A stretch of DNA of 64,000 nucleotides from Symbiodinium natans (GCA_905221605.1 CAJNDS010002743.1:126001-190000), one strand, 5' to 3'; counted from the stretch's first letter, positions 42,898 to 54,039 are shown. Translations and numbers: made by a program. Notes: generated by a model from the letters alone, not told the origin.

Positions 42898-44132
42898 GAG
42901 AGCAGGACACCACGTTGACGTGTTGATGTGGTCTGTAGAAGTTGTTGAAGTACTGCAGAAGGTCTAAAGTTCATTGCTGCTGATGAGGACCCATCAGGCA
43001 ATATGATGGTGACTGCCGGTGGCTGTGTCGTCCTTATTCTTCTTTGACCACGTATCGAGAAAAAGCCGAGCTCCAAAACTCCGAACAAGCAGCGTGGTTC
43101 GCAATGCTGAGGCGAGTCTCCGCGATCCCCGCAAAGCCCAGGGCACTATGCAGCTGGCTTCGCCATGGGCCTGAACGAGTGCTGCGAGCATGACTTGGGG
43201 TCTCGGGGGGTCTCGGGGCTTCTGATGAACCATTGTTCACGTGGAACCCATCGCCATGTGCCCTTGTGGTTTCATCATGCCAAGCCAAAAGACTGAGTCT
43301 GAACTGGCAAAGTCGCAAGTCCGAGTTCTTATCGACACTAAGTGTGCGAGCAAAGGATTGAATCGTTGTTTCAGCTTGGCATGACACGAACCAACAACTC
43401 CAATGTATTCCAATGCTCACTACAACAGGTTACACTCATAAAACAGAGGAGAAGAGCGGTCTTTTTTTGGGATCCTAACTTCCATGTGTTGATTCTTTTG
43501 AAGCTTCCTCCCCCCCTTTTCTTCCTGGGCCGATCCCTTTGCGAAGCTCTCAAAGGTGGCTTGCAACACCCTGAGATTTGAGTACCGAAGTGGGGGTTGG
43601 AATTGGCATGGAAACGGCAACATTGGACCCATGTGAGAAGCTCGTACCTCTTTTTGACTTGCGGTTGGCAATTCGCTGAGAAACAAGTGACATGGCAGGC
43701 ATTGCATAGAACGAGTTCAATTGGATGGTTGGGGATTTTGACCCTAAAGTTGTAAGGCTTTGCAGCCGTGACGCAACCAAAGCGTGCAGCCAGGTCAAGT
43801 CATGGAAACGTTGCCTGCAGCTCAGCAGCTCAGCAAGCCAGTATCAGCCCGGCTAAAAAAGTCTCACCAGCTTTCCCCCAAGTGCATGTGCCAAGCGCGA
43901 GAAGATTAGAGAAGAAAGGAGCGGATCATTCGTACACAAGCCACGCCAACTGTGACCTCCGAGTTTGGCTCGCCTCGCGGAGGGTACACGGACAGGTTGG
44001 GGCATCTGGGCATCTGGGCATCTTCCTGGGCTCAAAGTACAAGCTGTGTAGAAGCTGTGTACAAGTGACAGGCGGTGCATCACCATTGACATGGACGCAG
44101 GGACTGGTTTGCACCGAGGCCGGTGAACTAAA

Positions 44133-44193
44133 GCCAAAGCTCTCAAAGCTCTCAAAGCTCTCAAAGCTCTCAAAGCTCTCAAAGCTCTCAAAG
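44133..44193 (+). repeat. 9-bp tandem repeat (AAGCTCTCA)
   Basis: Six to seven perfect copies of AAGCTCTCA. It lies in a region without clear coding sequence. Confidence 0.9.
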
Positions 44194-44662
44194 CATCAGA
44201 GCCCCCAGGGCGCAGCCCATCTCCAGCGCCGGCCAGTCCTGGGACAAAGCTGCTGGCTGAGAGTTCCTGCGTAGCGCATAAATGGCGCCTTGGGACATGC
44301 TGTCGTGTGCCTATGTCCCTTCCTCTTCTTCGAAGCACCCAGGTTTGAGAGGCTGCGTGCGCTGCAGGCACGGCTCGGCCTGATGCGGAATGGCAGCATG
44401 GGTGACCTGACTTGGGGATGCATGGGGCTTCTGTTGAGGGTGATACAGGAACTCCATGCAACCTGCTTCTCCATTGCGGTGCAATGCAGGCTCTGGACCA
44501 TCCATATTTGGATTTTTCTCTGGACGTGGTCCCGTGCCGCAGGCAAGGTGTTTCCACTAGTTTCTTGACATCGTAGCTTCTGCTTCATGGGTTTTGCTTG
44601 CTGTTATTGCGAGAGGTCCTGGGTTTGTGGCCTGTTAGGGTCGCAGACAAATCTCGGTCTCA

Positions 44663-45663
44663 GTGGTTTCGCATGCGTTGAGGCACTCGCCCGCGCCTGT
44701 CAGACATGATCCTCGAAATGAGATTCTCCAAGCTCTTGACGCCTACGAGTCTCATCCTCAGATGCATGGACACGTTATGACGTATTTGGCCACCCAGCGC
44801 TATAGCCAGCTCTTGAATGATCCTGATGGCAGGCACACTGCTATTCTTGGTCGACGAGCGCCAGCCACAGCATGCACAGATATCCACAGCTTGGAGTGAT
44901 TCGGAAGCTTTGCGAAAGCTTTGGTATCAGCGATGATCTTGATCCGAGTCGTGCCTGACCCGCAAGGCACCCATGCCTCGCCAGCAGAGAGGCTGCCACA
45001 GATCACTGCGCGCGCGTGCGCGCGCGCGCGAAGGATCTTCTAAAATCTGCCAGCCCAAAGCTGGCGACTTCCTCAACCCTTCGTACTTGGCAGGTGAGGT
45101 CGAGACGGGCTCCATGTCTCCGCGCAGACCTCCAGTGCCACGCCCGGGTCCTAATCTCGCGGCGGCTGAGCTGGAAACACCAAGAAAGCACTGGAAGATC
45201 GAGGCTTCAGCACTCCGGACAGCCAGTGCGCCGGCCAAACTTCTTTAAACTGCAGCTGTTAGCATAAAGCGACTGGTTTGAGCTCCTCCGTCTTTTGTTG
45301 AAGGCCATCAGACGCTGCCATGGAAACTGCTCGCAGCGGTAAGGTTGCTGCCCGAGCCTAGGCAAAGGCAGCCGCAGTGCCCAGAGCTTGGCTTCTGCGA
45401 GGCTGGGAAGGATGACCCCAAGAAAGCCATGGACAGGAGCATACGTCGCAGGGAGCCAAGTGCACAACATCCCAAAATAGATGAGAAGGAACATAGAAGG
45501 TCCACAGCCATCAGTTCACCTTACTTCAGGCTTGGACACCGCTGCCGCCAAACTGGAGAAAGTCGCCAAGGCCCAACTTCCTGAGCCCCAAGTAAGCCCC
45601 CCTAAACGCAAAAAGAGCCGAACCCCGGCGCACCCTCTAAACAACTGCATTTATATAATTTGA
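44663..45663 (+). CDS. Putative 3' exons of an unknown gene ending in a Lys/Arg-rich tail
   Basis: Segments at 44690-44870 (HDPRNEILQALDAYESHPQ, MTYLATQRYSQLLNDPDG), about 45045-45245 (KAGDFLNPSYLAGEVETGS to RKHWKIEASALRT), about 45370-45500 (GKDDPKKAMDRSIRRREPS) and 45528-45663. The last reads GLDTAAAKLEKVAKAQLPEP, then VSPPKRKKSRTPAH, ending NNCIYII and TGA at 45661-45663. The PPKRKKSR stretch looks like a nuclear localisation signal. Splice borders are not resolved. Together with exons upstream this could be one gene spanning about 36.4-45.66 kb. Confidence 0.4.
45004..45030. repeat. CG dinucleotide tract
   Basis: An alternating CGCGCG/TGCGCG run of about 24 bp, able in principle to adopt Z-form DNA. 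Nothing else marks it. Confidence 0.8.
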
Positions 45664-45760
45664 TCATGTAATTGTACATCTCGATCTGTGTTTAGATCGT
45701 CGTTGCGGGGAGTGAGCGCTTGCAGTTGAAAACAAAGCTAGCTTTAGACGCAGCTGGGCC

Positions 45761-45892
45761 ATGCCATTCTGGCAGCAGGCTCTGGTGGAAGAGGCACAAA
45801 GACAGAGCCTGGCCCAGCGCAATTTCGGGTGGTGTCAGGGCGAACTTGTCCTACTGCCCTACCTGCCCAGTGTGGCAAGCCGAGGTCCTTGA
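45761..45892 (+). CDS. Putative exon or small ORF
   Basis: Reads MPFWQQALVEEAQRQSLAQR and then NFGWCQGELVLLPYLPSVAS to a stop. It is 43 codons of convincing amphipathic composition, too short to stand out by length. It may be the first exon of the gene that continues at 46877. Confidence 0.35.
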   Translation: MPFWQQALVEEAQRQSLAQRNFGWCQGELVLLPYLPSVASRGP

Positions 45893-46673
45893 AGCGAGTT
45901 GGATGAACTGATGAACCATATTTGATGCAAGAACCTCAGTGGGGACACCTGGCAGTTCGCAGAATTTCAGGCTCGCACATGGCTCCTGACCGTTTTCCAT
46001 CTGGTTTGCTGTCCTGCCCCTCCTTTTTTTTTCTGCTTTCCCATGTGCTGACTGCGAGCGTTGCGTTCAGAAGCCGACTCCTGCGCTTCCAAAGCCTAAG
46101 TGAAGCGGAAGCGGTGATTCAGCACATTTGGTATACATTTGTTCTAACGTTTTACACCACTTCCCAACCTCCCGAACTTGGTTCTTTCTGGTAGCAGGTT
46201 TGTGGTGAGTTTGAGCTTCGAGAGAATGTCTTTAGTTTGCTTCCTCCTTTAAACAGTTTCAGTGTGTGCTCAGACGGAGCCGTGCCCTGCACACTCTGCT
46301 TTGCACGCACGCTCTGCGGCGTGACTTGCCCGATGCCAGCAGTGTTTTTTTTGTTTTTGCGAGGCTGTTGTAATCTTTGTTTTCCGTACCCTGACTGGGC
46401 ATGTAAGATATTGTTGGAAGGCACTATATGGTGAGAATGGAGCACGTGATGTCTCACCTCCTCATGCTCCCCAAAAAGTGCTCTCGCGTAGGTGTGGTGC
46501 CCTCTTTGTCGCGACCTTGTCATGGTCCCACCTCTGACACGCTTGTCGCTGTCGCTCTTGGTTGCTCGCTCTTGCTGTCGCTCTGTCGATTTCTCTTCCC
46601 GTTGCTTGCTGCTCGCTGTCGCTTGCTCTCGCCGTCCCCTTCTCGGACCAACGCTGCCTCTGTCGTTTCTCCT

Positions 46674-46676
<3 letters not shown>

Positions 46677-46718
<42 letters not shown>
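46677..46718. repeat. CT microsatellite
   Basis: About 21 pure CT units inside a pyrimidine-rich region (46490-46740). Confidence 0.95.
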
Positions 46719-46721
<3 letters not shown>

Positions 46722-46876
46722 CATTTCCCTTCAATCTCGGAGCCTGTCATAACTTGGTTTTGTTCCTGGTTGGCCTGGGAGCCATCAGGTGAGATATGAT
46801 GCAGGTCGCCGAAGGCCGGCCTGACAGAGCTGTCGTTACCCCATGCTACACAGCCTGACACAGCCCTTTCCTGCAG

Positions 46877-47073
46877 GCGCCGACATTCCAAGTAGAAGAG
46901 TCTCAGCCCCTCAGATTGCAACTGGAGTCGTCGAGCTATGAAGGGCTGAGCGACAGACATCCCAAGCATCCCTTTTTGAGTCACTGTCTGCCCCAGCTGA
47001 CTGCCCAAGGCGTTGCTATGAATGCGTCGATGGGGTTCTTTGTGGGCTTCTCAGTGTCTGCTATACATGACAG
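46877..47073 (+). CDS. Exon with canonical borders, unknown gene
   Basis: Between a CTGCAG acceptor and a consensus GTAAGT donor the plus strand reads 65 codons without a stop: APTFQVEESQPLRLQLESSS, YEGLSDRHPKHPFLSHCLPQ, then QGVAMNASMGFFVGFSVSAI and HD. The textbook borders and the composition, with a hydrophobic Gly/Ser/Phe end that could start a membrane helix, make this one of the better isolated exons. No family recognised. Confidence 0.55.
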
Positions 47074-47989
47074 GTAAGTTGGCACTCACACATATTGTGA
47101 GTGTAGAACCTCCACGTATCCGTGACTCAGGACCTTGTCGCTCTAGCTGTTTGTCCGCGTTATTGGGCAGTGAGCTGCTTCTCGCCGGGGCGGCTGCAAA
47201 AGAGTCTAGAGTCTAGAGCACTTTTGAGAGAGCTTGGAGGCGACATATCTGACCGCATTTATTTAATTTCTTTGCTTCCTCTGCTCCGGCGCGCTTGGCC
47301 CTGACCGTAGATGCCAAGGCTGTGATGTGAAGGCTCATGTTCTGTTGGGCATCTCGGAGAGAATGTCAGAAATGATCTCCCTAGGCCATCCTAGGCCCTC
47401 CTAGGCCCTAGGCAGTTTTCGGGAAACGCTCCGGGTCTCAGCTCGAACCTTCACCCCGAAAGCACATCAGGGCCTTCGGCGCCTCTCAGAATTAGCGAGG
47501 TCTGCTAGCATTGCTCACCATGTAGCCCAAAAAAGGTGTCTCGAAGTCGTTCGAAGGAATCTGCGAACGACCTGTGAGTCATCAAGTTCTTTTGTCCTGT
47601 GAGACGCCTTTTTTGACCATATGCGAGTGTATGTGAGCTTCATGATCAGCAGCATGTTGAATTAGCGCGAGCACCGCAGCCGTTCGCTGCTCATGCGTGC
47701 GGGGCAGGATGTTTGAGGAGTACATCCACACAAGAAGTACCACCATGTCACGATGTTGTCTTGCCATGCGAGAGCTTTAAACAAACTGAGCTGGGCAACT
47801 TTAGGAGTGGGGCAGACAGGGTGAAGCAGAGTGCGTCCATGCGGCGTCTCAGAGTGATTGCTGGAGGCAGATCGGTGGCTACCGCATGCTACCGCCTCAT
47901 GAACATTTTTGTTCTTGTGCCGAGGAGCCCGGATTTTGCTGGCACCAAGGCGGATTATGTGGCATGAGCAGGTGCTGTATTGCATGTCT

Positions 47990-48326
47990 CGATTGCGCAG
48001 GGCGAGAGCGATCGCTCTCCATGAGCGAGCTGGATGTCAGCGTCTGCGGTCTCCGTTCGCGGTGTCGGGGGCCCCGTTGGGACAGCGATGGACAGCGTGT
48101 CCAACAAGGGTTGACACGAGTCGCGCTTGAAGGTATGGCCGAGCAAGCAGCTCGGAGTCCAAGCTGGTCACTCAGACTCAGCTTGATCACCGTGACGTCA
48201 CTTTTTCGATATCCACTGGCTTTTGTTGAGGGCACTTTGCTGCTTGTTTCGTTGTTTCTTTCGTTTGCAGTCTTTGCACTAGTTCTCTTGATGCTTGGCG
48301 GGTTCTGCTCTCTTGTGGATTATTGA
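47990..48326 (+). CDS. Putative exon(s) with membrane segment
   Basis: A plus-strand run reads RERSLSMSELDVSVCG, a charged stretch (GLTRVALEGMAEQAARSP), then LITVTSLFRYPLAFVEG and a strongly hydrophobic tail (LLLVSLFLSFAVFALVLL) before TGA at 48326. The tail may be coding (a membrane helix) or a pyrimidine-rich intron end. Confidence 0.35.
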
Positions 48327-48469
48327 AGGCCCGAACAGCAGACTACAACCACATCATCACATCCTCACCTGCGAGACCTCTACGAGGTGCATTTGTCACT
48401 ACTTATGATGGGACTTAGCAGGACGATTCCGATGGTCATGCAGTGTCGGCCATCCGGGATCGCTGCAGT

Positions 48470-48585
48470 GTGGCGTGAGTACAGCTCGACTAAGGGGTCT
48501 ACGCGACAGATGCACTTGCAGATGGAGAGGCTGGCCAAGGCTCAGATTGAAAGCTGCAAGGCTTATGACGCATTCGGAGCAAGCT
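48470..48585 (+). CDS. Putative exon, unknown gene
   Basis: After CTGCAG the frame reads VWREYSSTKGSTRQMHLQME and RLAKAQIESCKAYDAFG before a stop, a charged helical segment. It is in line with exons at 46877 and 48890 on the same strand. Confidence 0.4.
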
Positions 48586-48884
48586 GACAGCTGCGCAGAT
48601 GACTCGGAATGTGCAGCTTTCCTACAGATTCATGATCGCTGGCCTTCTGCTGAGAACATGGAATGACCTTAGCCAACCTTTGCCGTAGGCTTGTGCATGC
48701 TTGTGCGCTCTCATTGCTCTGGGTCGAGGTGGTGGCGTGGTGGTTGTCGGCATCGGCTACGTTATCATCAACTGGTAAGCAGCGCAAGCAACGTGAGCAG
48801 CCCAAAGTTTCTTGCGTGCCGCGAAGCGCCAGGACAATTTTTCGTTCGCACGTCTCACAGGAGTCAGCCGAGGCTACCATCTCA

Positions 48885-49514
48885 GCTGGATTGAGGTTGT
48901 ACGGGTTTACAGGGATTCTTTGGCACTTGTTGCATGTCCTGCTGAGACCTGAGGTTGTCTCCCAGACCATGAGGGATGCGCAGGTGCAGTTCACTGCTCG
49001 AGAGTTCTCGAAGGAGAGCACTACCAAGACCAAGCGGACCAAACATTGTTTCTACACCGTCCCGTCTGAGGAGCTGCTCAACCAGTTGCTGCATGATGAA
49101 GAAATGACCAAGACTGTGGCGTCCTGGACATGTGCAGACCGTGACCGTTTTGTTGATGTAGACGCTTCAAAGCCTTACCTGGACCAAGGTGAGTGTGCCC
49201 GTCGGTGTGTGCACATTAGTGATGGGACTGGCGGGTGCGTGGTGACATGTGGCGACAGGACTTTGCGGCTTCTAACCTCCATACAGGAGGAGATCGGAGC
49301 TCTCTTTGTCCACATCCTGCAGCAGGATCAGGTCAGATATTCTCCGACTTGGCTGCAGTCCGACTTAGGTGGACCAAACATGACCGACCTGCAGGTTGTG
49401 GATGAAGTGAACCGACTGGCGGACAAGCTCGTAGCTTATCTCTGCGCGAGCCAGACGATCCAGGACTCGGGCTGGTTGGCGTGCTGTCGATTCGGGTTCA
49501 CGCAGGCGCATTAA
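48885..49514 (+). CDS. Putative 3' exon(s) of an unknown gene
   Basis: An open stretch to TAA at 49514. Protein-like sequence starts around LRLYGFTGILWHLLHVLLR and continues VVSQTMRDAQVQFTAREFSK, FYTVPSEELLNQLLHDEEMT, DRDRFVDVDASKPYLDQ, GGCVVTCGDRTLRLLTSIQE, PTWLQSDLGGPNMTDLQVVD and EVNRLADKLVAYLCASQT. One or two in-frame introns may be hidden, for example near 49190 (CAAGGTGAGT). The upstream part of the same frame (48663-48885) is Ser/Arg-rich and probably intron. Family unknown. Confidence 0.5.
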   Translation, partial: AGLRLYGFTGILWHLLHVLLRPEVVSQTMRDAQVQFTAREFSKESTTKTKRTKHCFYTVPSEELLNQLLHDEEMTKTVASWTCADRDRFVDVDASKPYLDQGECARRCVHISDGTGGCVVTCGDRTLRLLTSIQEEIGALFVHILQQDQVRYSPTWLQSDLGGPNMTDLQVVDEVNRLADKLVAYLCASQTIQDSGWLACCRFGFTQAH

Positions 49515-49707
49515 GAGGCTCTTTCGGAGAGGCGCCTAGCATCCAAGCAGTGGGCCGAGCGCCATGGACTTCGACGAGCCGCTGCTTCCTCTGGCGCAGA
49601 CCCGGGGCGTGCTCGGCAGCAGATCGCAATGGGTTGAGGTGGCTTGCCCACAGTATGTAGCCCGAGCTGCTCTCCAATGCAAGCTTTGTGCAAAATCAAC
49701 GAAACAC

Positions 49708-49880
49708 CAGAGAGAGACAGAGAGAGACAGAGAGAGAAAGAGAACCGGCCCAACCACCGACGGCGAGCCGGGCAGCGGGAGGAAGGAGAGGGGAAGGGGA
49801 GAGGGAGGAGGCAAGGACCGGCGGCGAAAACCCACACCCAGAGGAGGAGCAGGAAGGGGCCGGGGTAGGGCTGGGCACCG
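49708..49880. repeat. Purine-rich AGAGACAG tract
   Basis: A GAGAGACAGAGAGAG repeat followed by G/A-rich sequence to about 50010. Open frames through it on both strands are low-complexity and not counted as genes. Confidence 0.8.
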
Positions 49881-50634
49881 GGGAAGGAGGGGGAGATGGA
49901 GGGGCTGGCCACCATCGAGACCTGCTACCAGGTCAAACAAATGGCAGGGACAAGTTCGAGGCAAACTACGAGGCGAACGCGGCAGAGGAGGAGAAGGGGA
50001 GGGGGTCCTGCCACATGGGAGCGGGGGCGAACACTAAAATGACCCAACCATGGGACCCACCACCCGCAGCCAGACAACCGGGGCCCATGCGACGCAGATG
50101 GGAGGCCCAGATGGGCATAGCATCGGGGAGACGGAGGTCCAAGACGATGAGCACCGCCGCAGAAGGGAACATGCAGGACTAGACTAGAGGGGCTGTTCGG
50201 ATATAGGGGTTCGGTCAGGGGATGTAGGGGGCTTGGCACAATCTAACCCGCGTGACACCCAAGCAACCAGTAGCATCCAGCAAATTCTCCGGGGGAACTT
50301 AGGGAAGGTTTCGGGGGCTTCGGAGTTGCCAGGATCTCGAGTTGAGGGTAGGTCCGGGGATAACAGCCTGTTTGAACCCCCCCGAGAACACAGAGCTGTT
50401 CACCACAGTTGCGGGGGCCTTGTAGGAACTAGTTGGGCATGGAGTGAGTGTTTGGACTTGGGGTAGGCTTGTAAGGAAGGTTCGGGGCGACATACGAGTC
50501 ACCCACGCGGGACAGTGAGTAAGGGCATGGCGCGAGGCTTAATGGAAGTGGGCTACGAAGGACACTCAGGATGGGCCCCGACACCACTGTACCCGTGTCC
50601 AACCGAGGGGTCCCGAATTCGCCCCCACGCCCCC

Positions 50635-50735
50635 AAGAAAGAAAGAAAGAAAGAGAAAGAAAAGGGAGAGAGACAGATCGGGGTCCCCCCCTGCCCCAAA
50701 GAAAGAAAGAAAGAAAGGAAGAGAGAGCGGGGGCC
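50635..50735 (+). repeat. GAAA microsatellites, two blocks
   Basis: Two AAAGAAAG blocks, each preceded by a C-rich segment (GCCCCCAAGAAAG, CTGCCCCAAAGAAAG) and followed by GAGAG and GGGG. A similar arrangement, CCTGCCCAAAGAAAG, starts the tract at 53735. Confidence 0.85.
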
Positions 50736-50821
50736 ACCCGTCAGAGCGGCCTAAGATGAGCGGGGTTCCTCCCCATGCCTCAAGAACAAGAAGAGATGGG
50801 AGAGGGATTCATGAATATGCA

Positions 50822-50850
50822 TGATATATATATATATGGTTATATATGTA
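50822..50850. repeat. TA microsatellite
   Basis: A short ATATATAT run with a GGTTATATATG continuation. No gene is attached to it. Confidence 0.8.
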
Positions 50851-51109
50851 AAATGTACTCACATATATCAGTGTATTTGCTGTGCCTGACATTCGCAGGG
50901 CTTGGCATTGACTGGCCTGCTTGCTTGCACGGCTCGCTTGCTGCAGCTTGCTGCGCCGGAGCTGTCAGGCCTGTTTCGCTGCCGATCTGAGGGGAAGATC
51001 TGTGGGACGAATGAACACCACTGATCGCTGCTTTGATCCCTCTTTAAGAGGTAGGTTTTGCAACAGAAGCGACGAGCGCGAGCAGTCATGTTCGTTCGCT
51101 TGCAGGCGG

Positions 51110-53020
51110 GCCGCTGGTGATGGCCTCGGGACCTGTCGGGCTCGGAGGCTATCTGGGCTCCTTGGGCATCTTCCTGAGACAGTATTATGACAGCTTAATC
51201 CCGTATGCAGCTTGGACTCTCCTCAACTTTGGTTTTGCGCTTTGCCTGCTGGTTTTAAGTTTGAGAGCCCAAATCGCTCCGCATGCCTGTGCACTGTACG
51301 AGTCGGTTTGGATCTCAGGTCTGGCCCATCACGTACTGCGGCATTGTCCTTTTCGTGCTGGTATTTGTGATGTCCTTCCTCAACCACGCCAAGGACGAAG
51401 TTTTCATCAGCTAGGATGGGCAATGTTTTGCGAACACGGGCACGTGAACGTGTGCCCAGCTGCGCAGGACTTCTCGGGATTTGTGCCTTGCCTTAAAAGC
51501 TCCTCGAGTCACATTGCTTTGTGTTCAGAAACAGTATAGTGCTGCTGGTGGAGCAGGGGAGGAGTGTGGGAGATTTTTGGAACTGTCAGGTGAGGATGAT
51601 GGAGAGCTTTGGTCTGCCATGCCCGGCATTCATGGCAGCTGGGGGGCTTTTCTCTCTGCTGGCGGGCTCCTTGTGTTACCTCACAGGCCGACTTCTTTGT
51701 TTGTTCTTGATTTTCTCCTGGCCGCAGCAGCCTTGTCATGGACAAAGTAGCACGTTCCATCTGACAGGAATCCCTGTCTTGATGGAGTGGGGTGCGGAAT
51801 TCCTGCTGATGTTCCTGATCCTTGGCATCGGGCGGAGTGGGCATGAAACAAATTTTTTAAATTGCTTAACTGTGTGAGCAACCCTGTGCTGCTTGGTGGG
51901 GGACTTGGAATCGAAAGCTTAGGGCCTAGGGGCTGTCGGCTGTTCGTGTGAAGGGCATCAAGGCAGTGCCTTGGAGGTCGCTGGGCTCCCTTTAAGGTCC
52001 CTGTTCCCACCTGCACCCATGCATGCGTTGGACGTGAGGATTGCCTCAACGTATTTTGGACATTACAAGCCCTGGAAACAGTCCAAAGACATGAACAACT
52101 TCATAATGATCATGAAGAATGTCGGCATTTCTGGGCACTGCTTGCTTACAATTGGGTTCGAAGTGCCGGAGATTGGTAAAGACGGAACGCCGCTCGGGCT
52201 ACACAGAGCTCTGGGATCTGTTGGTAATTTCATCGGCAAGATCTACGCCCTTTTCCGGCCTTATTCGTTCATCTTCAAGTACACAGGTCTCATCTTCTTT
52301 GCATTGCCCTTTCTACTGTCGTTTCTGCATCACGTGAAGGACACCAAGCAGTTCGTTCTGTCCTCAGTTGATGCTGGTGTTTCGTAGGCTCCGAAAGGTG
52401 TGAGCTGGGGAATAGGATTAGTAGGACGCGCAAGGTTGGAATGATCATGGGTTTCGGCTTTGGCCGCTTCACGGCGACAGTCCTCGCGGTCCTCACCCTG
52501 GTCCTTATGTCGGTTTCGTCGATCTTCTACGTGAGTGGTGTCCCGGTGCTGATGGAGCTGGGTGCCGAAGGCCTCTTCACCTTCCTGCTCTTCGCCACCT
52601 ACTTCGCCCATCTCAAGCCTTACCTGCAGTCAGGACACGGAATACCAGGGAATGCCAGGGAAGGCCTCGCCGTTTCCCCTCCCCCAGAATTTCATCATGG
52701 TACCCTGAAACACCTTGAGCATCCTTGAACTGTAACTGCTGGAAGAGTAAAGGCAGGGTATGGCAGCGCACTTGCAAGGTAGCATTCCTTGCAGCTGCCA
52801 GGGCCCTTGGGCGGTGGGATAGTGGTGGCTGCTGGGGCGGGGAGGTGGTGGACTGTGTGGACTGCCACACTTCTCACGGGTTGAGAGCCTCAAATGCCCA
52901 GCTGTGAGTACGGCAAGGAGACGTGAATCATTTCCTGCACATCCTCAAGAACATTTCGCTGGCTGGAGCCTGCCTGATGACCATCGGCATCGTCATTCCC
53001 CAGATTGGGGCATCATAAGC
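51110..53020 (+). CDS. Repeated exons of a small multi-spanning membrane protein, unknown
   Basis: Four sets of plus-strand segments resemble one another. Set one, 51115-51410: LGGYLGSLGIFLRQYYDSLI, a helix, and YCGIVLFVLVFVMSFLNHAK. Set two, 51700-51840: a helix and STFHLTGIPVLMEWGAEFLL. Set three, 52077-52620: KNVGISGHCLLTIGFEVPEI, KYTGLIFFALPFLLSFLHHV, then SSIFYVSGVPVLMELGAEGL. Set four, 52925-53020: KNISLAGACLMTIGIVIPQI. The matching pairs show duplication, either within one long gene or of a four-helix gene in tandem. Highly hydrophobic, so membrane-located; no transporter or channel motif recognised. Confidence 0.55.
52010..52387 (+). CDS. Membrane module, best-preserved copy
   Basis: An open frame of up to 126 codons from an ATG at 52010 to TAG at 52387. 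It starts with a charged stretch (FGHYKPWKQSKDMNNFIMIM), then a helix (GISGHCLLTIGFEVPEIG), a loop and FIGKIYALFRPYSFIFKYTG leading into LIFFALPFLLSFLHHVKDTK. The last part matches the segment at 51340-51410 of the first set. Confidence 0.5.
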   Translation, partial: PAPMHALDVRIASTYFGHYKPWKQSKDMNNFIMIMKNVGISGHCLLTIGFEVPEIGKDGTPLGLHRALGSVGNFIGKIYALFRPYSFIFKYTGLIFFALPFLLSFLHHVKDTKQFVLSSVDAGVS

Positions 53021-53204
53021 AGAAACATGAATAGGACGGAGGAACCGACAATGCCTATTCGTTGGAGGCTTAGGGTTTGGCCCCGCCCAAAGTTTGGCAG
53101 CACAAGACCTGTCAGCAGGCGGTTTCTGCATGTTTCTGCAATCCCAACCTTAAAAAAAGGGAAGCAGCAGCGTGCATGAATGTGCGGCATTTGTGATCGC
53201 TTGC

Positions 53205-53540
53205 GGAAATGAATGGAAATGGAAAGGAGAGCTTGATGGCAGAGCGCAGGATGTGTGCCGTGGGGGCTCTAGGGTGCCTGGATACCCTCGTCAATGGAGG
53301 TCTTGCGAACAAGTCTTTCGACATCTTGCGCGGTTTGCAGGAGCGTGTCGGCGGTTTGTTGGTGGACGCCATCAACCTCCAGGCTCTGCTTAGTTGGCAA
53401 GCCCAGAGTGGTGAGCGTGTTGCGACGTTAACGATCCCCGTTCTGGCAGTCCTCGCGGGATGCCGCGGCTATCTGGGCGTACGACTTGGTCATGCGCGAG
53501 GAGCTTTGTGTACCGGTTACCGGAGCTTCTCAGGTCTGTA
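53205..53540 (+). CDS. Exon of an unknown gene
   Basis: About 100 codons of convincing protein: KESLMAERRMCAVGALGCLD, TLVNGGLANKSFDILRGLQE, RVGGLLVDAINLQALLSWQA and QSGERVATLTIPVLAVLAG. Amphipathic helices end in a hydrophobic one. It follows the membrane modules by about 200 bp on the same strand and may be the next exon of the same gene. Confidence 0.5.
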
Positions 53541-53614
53541 GTTGTAAGGCGTCAAGCAGCCTGTGACACGTATAAGAAACAGCGGTGACATATAAGCAAG
53601 AACTAAGGTAAGAG

Positions 53615-53850
53615 AGAGGGAGAGAGTTCTCTGTAGAAGAAGAAGGAAGAGAGATAGAACGAGAAAGAGAACGTGAGGGGGGCTCTTTAGTTCGCAGAAG
53701 AAGAGACACAGGACTGCGCGGGGGCCTTGCTCCCTCCTGCCCAAAGAAAGAAATAAAATGGAAATAAAGAAGCAAAGAAAGAAAGAAGGAAAGAAGGAAG
53801 GAAAAAAGGAAAGAAATAAATAAACACAGAAAGAAACAAAGAAAGAGCGT
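53615..53850 (+). repeat. Purine-rich GAAA/GAGA tract
   Basis: GAGAGAGGGAGAGAG, then AGAAGAAGGAAGAGAG, then a long AAGAAAGAAAGAAGG run. Both strands give low-complexity open frames that are not genes. Confidence 0.85.
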
Positions 53851-54039
53851 AGCACGCCCCTCACGCCCGGCAGAAAAAGAAGAGCTCGCAACAGTGCAGG
53901 ATGTTACCGAAGGCTTCCGAGACTTGGTGGTGGCAGCGCTGCAGTGAAGGGCTCAGAGAAACGGTCAGTTGAGTCCGTTGAGGAAAAACCCCTTGGTGCT
54001 TTTCCCGACCACCGCTTAGCCTACAGATGTCTAGAGAGA

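Noticed and set aside
46428-46799. Ser/Leu-rich 123-codon frame at the CT microsatellite
   Set aside because: Low-complexity translation of CT/TC; the opposite strand gives Arg/Glu repeats of equal length.
49511-50240. Overlapping open frames of 100-164 codons on both strands
   Set aside because: Purine-rich, stop-poor DNA; encoded sequences are Arg/Glu/Gly or Pro/Ser/Leu low complexity without conserved pattern.
50335-50385. GGTCCGGGGATAACAGCCTG resembles part of the large-subunit rRNA peptidyl-transferase region
   Set aside because: Only about ten bases match the conserved core and the following sequence departs from rRNA; no other rRNA helices are nearby, so I treat it as chance or a tiny relic.
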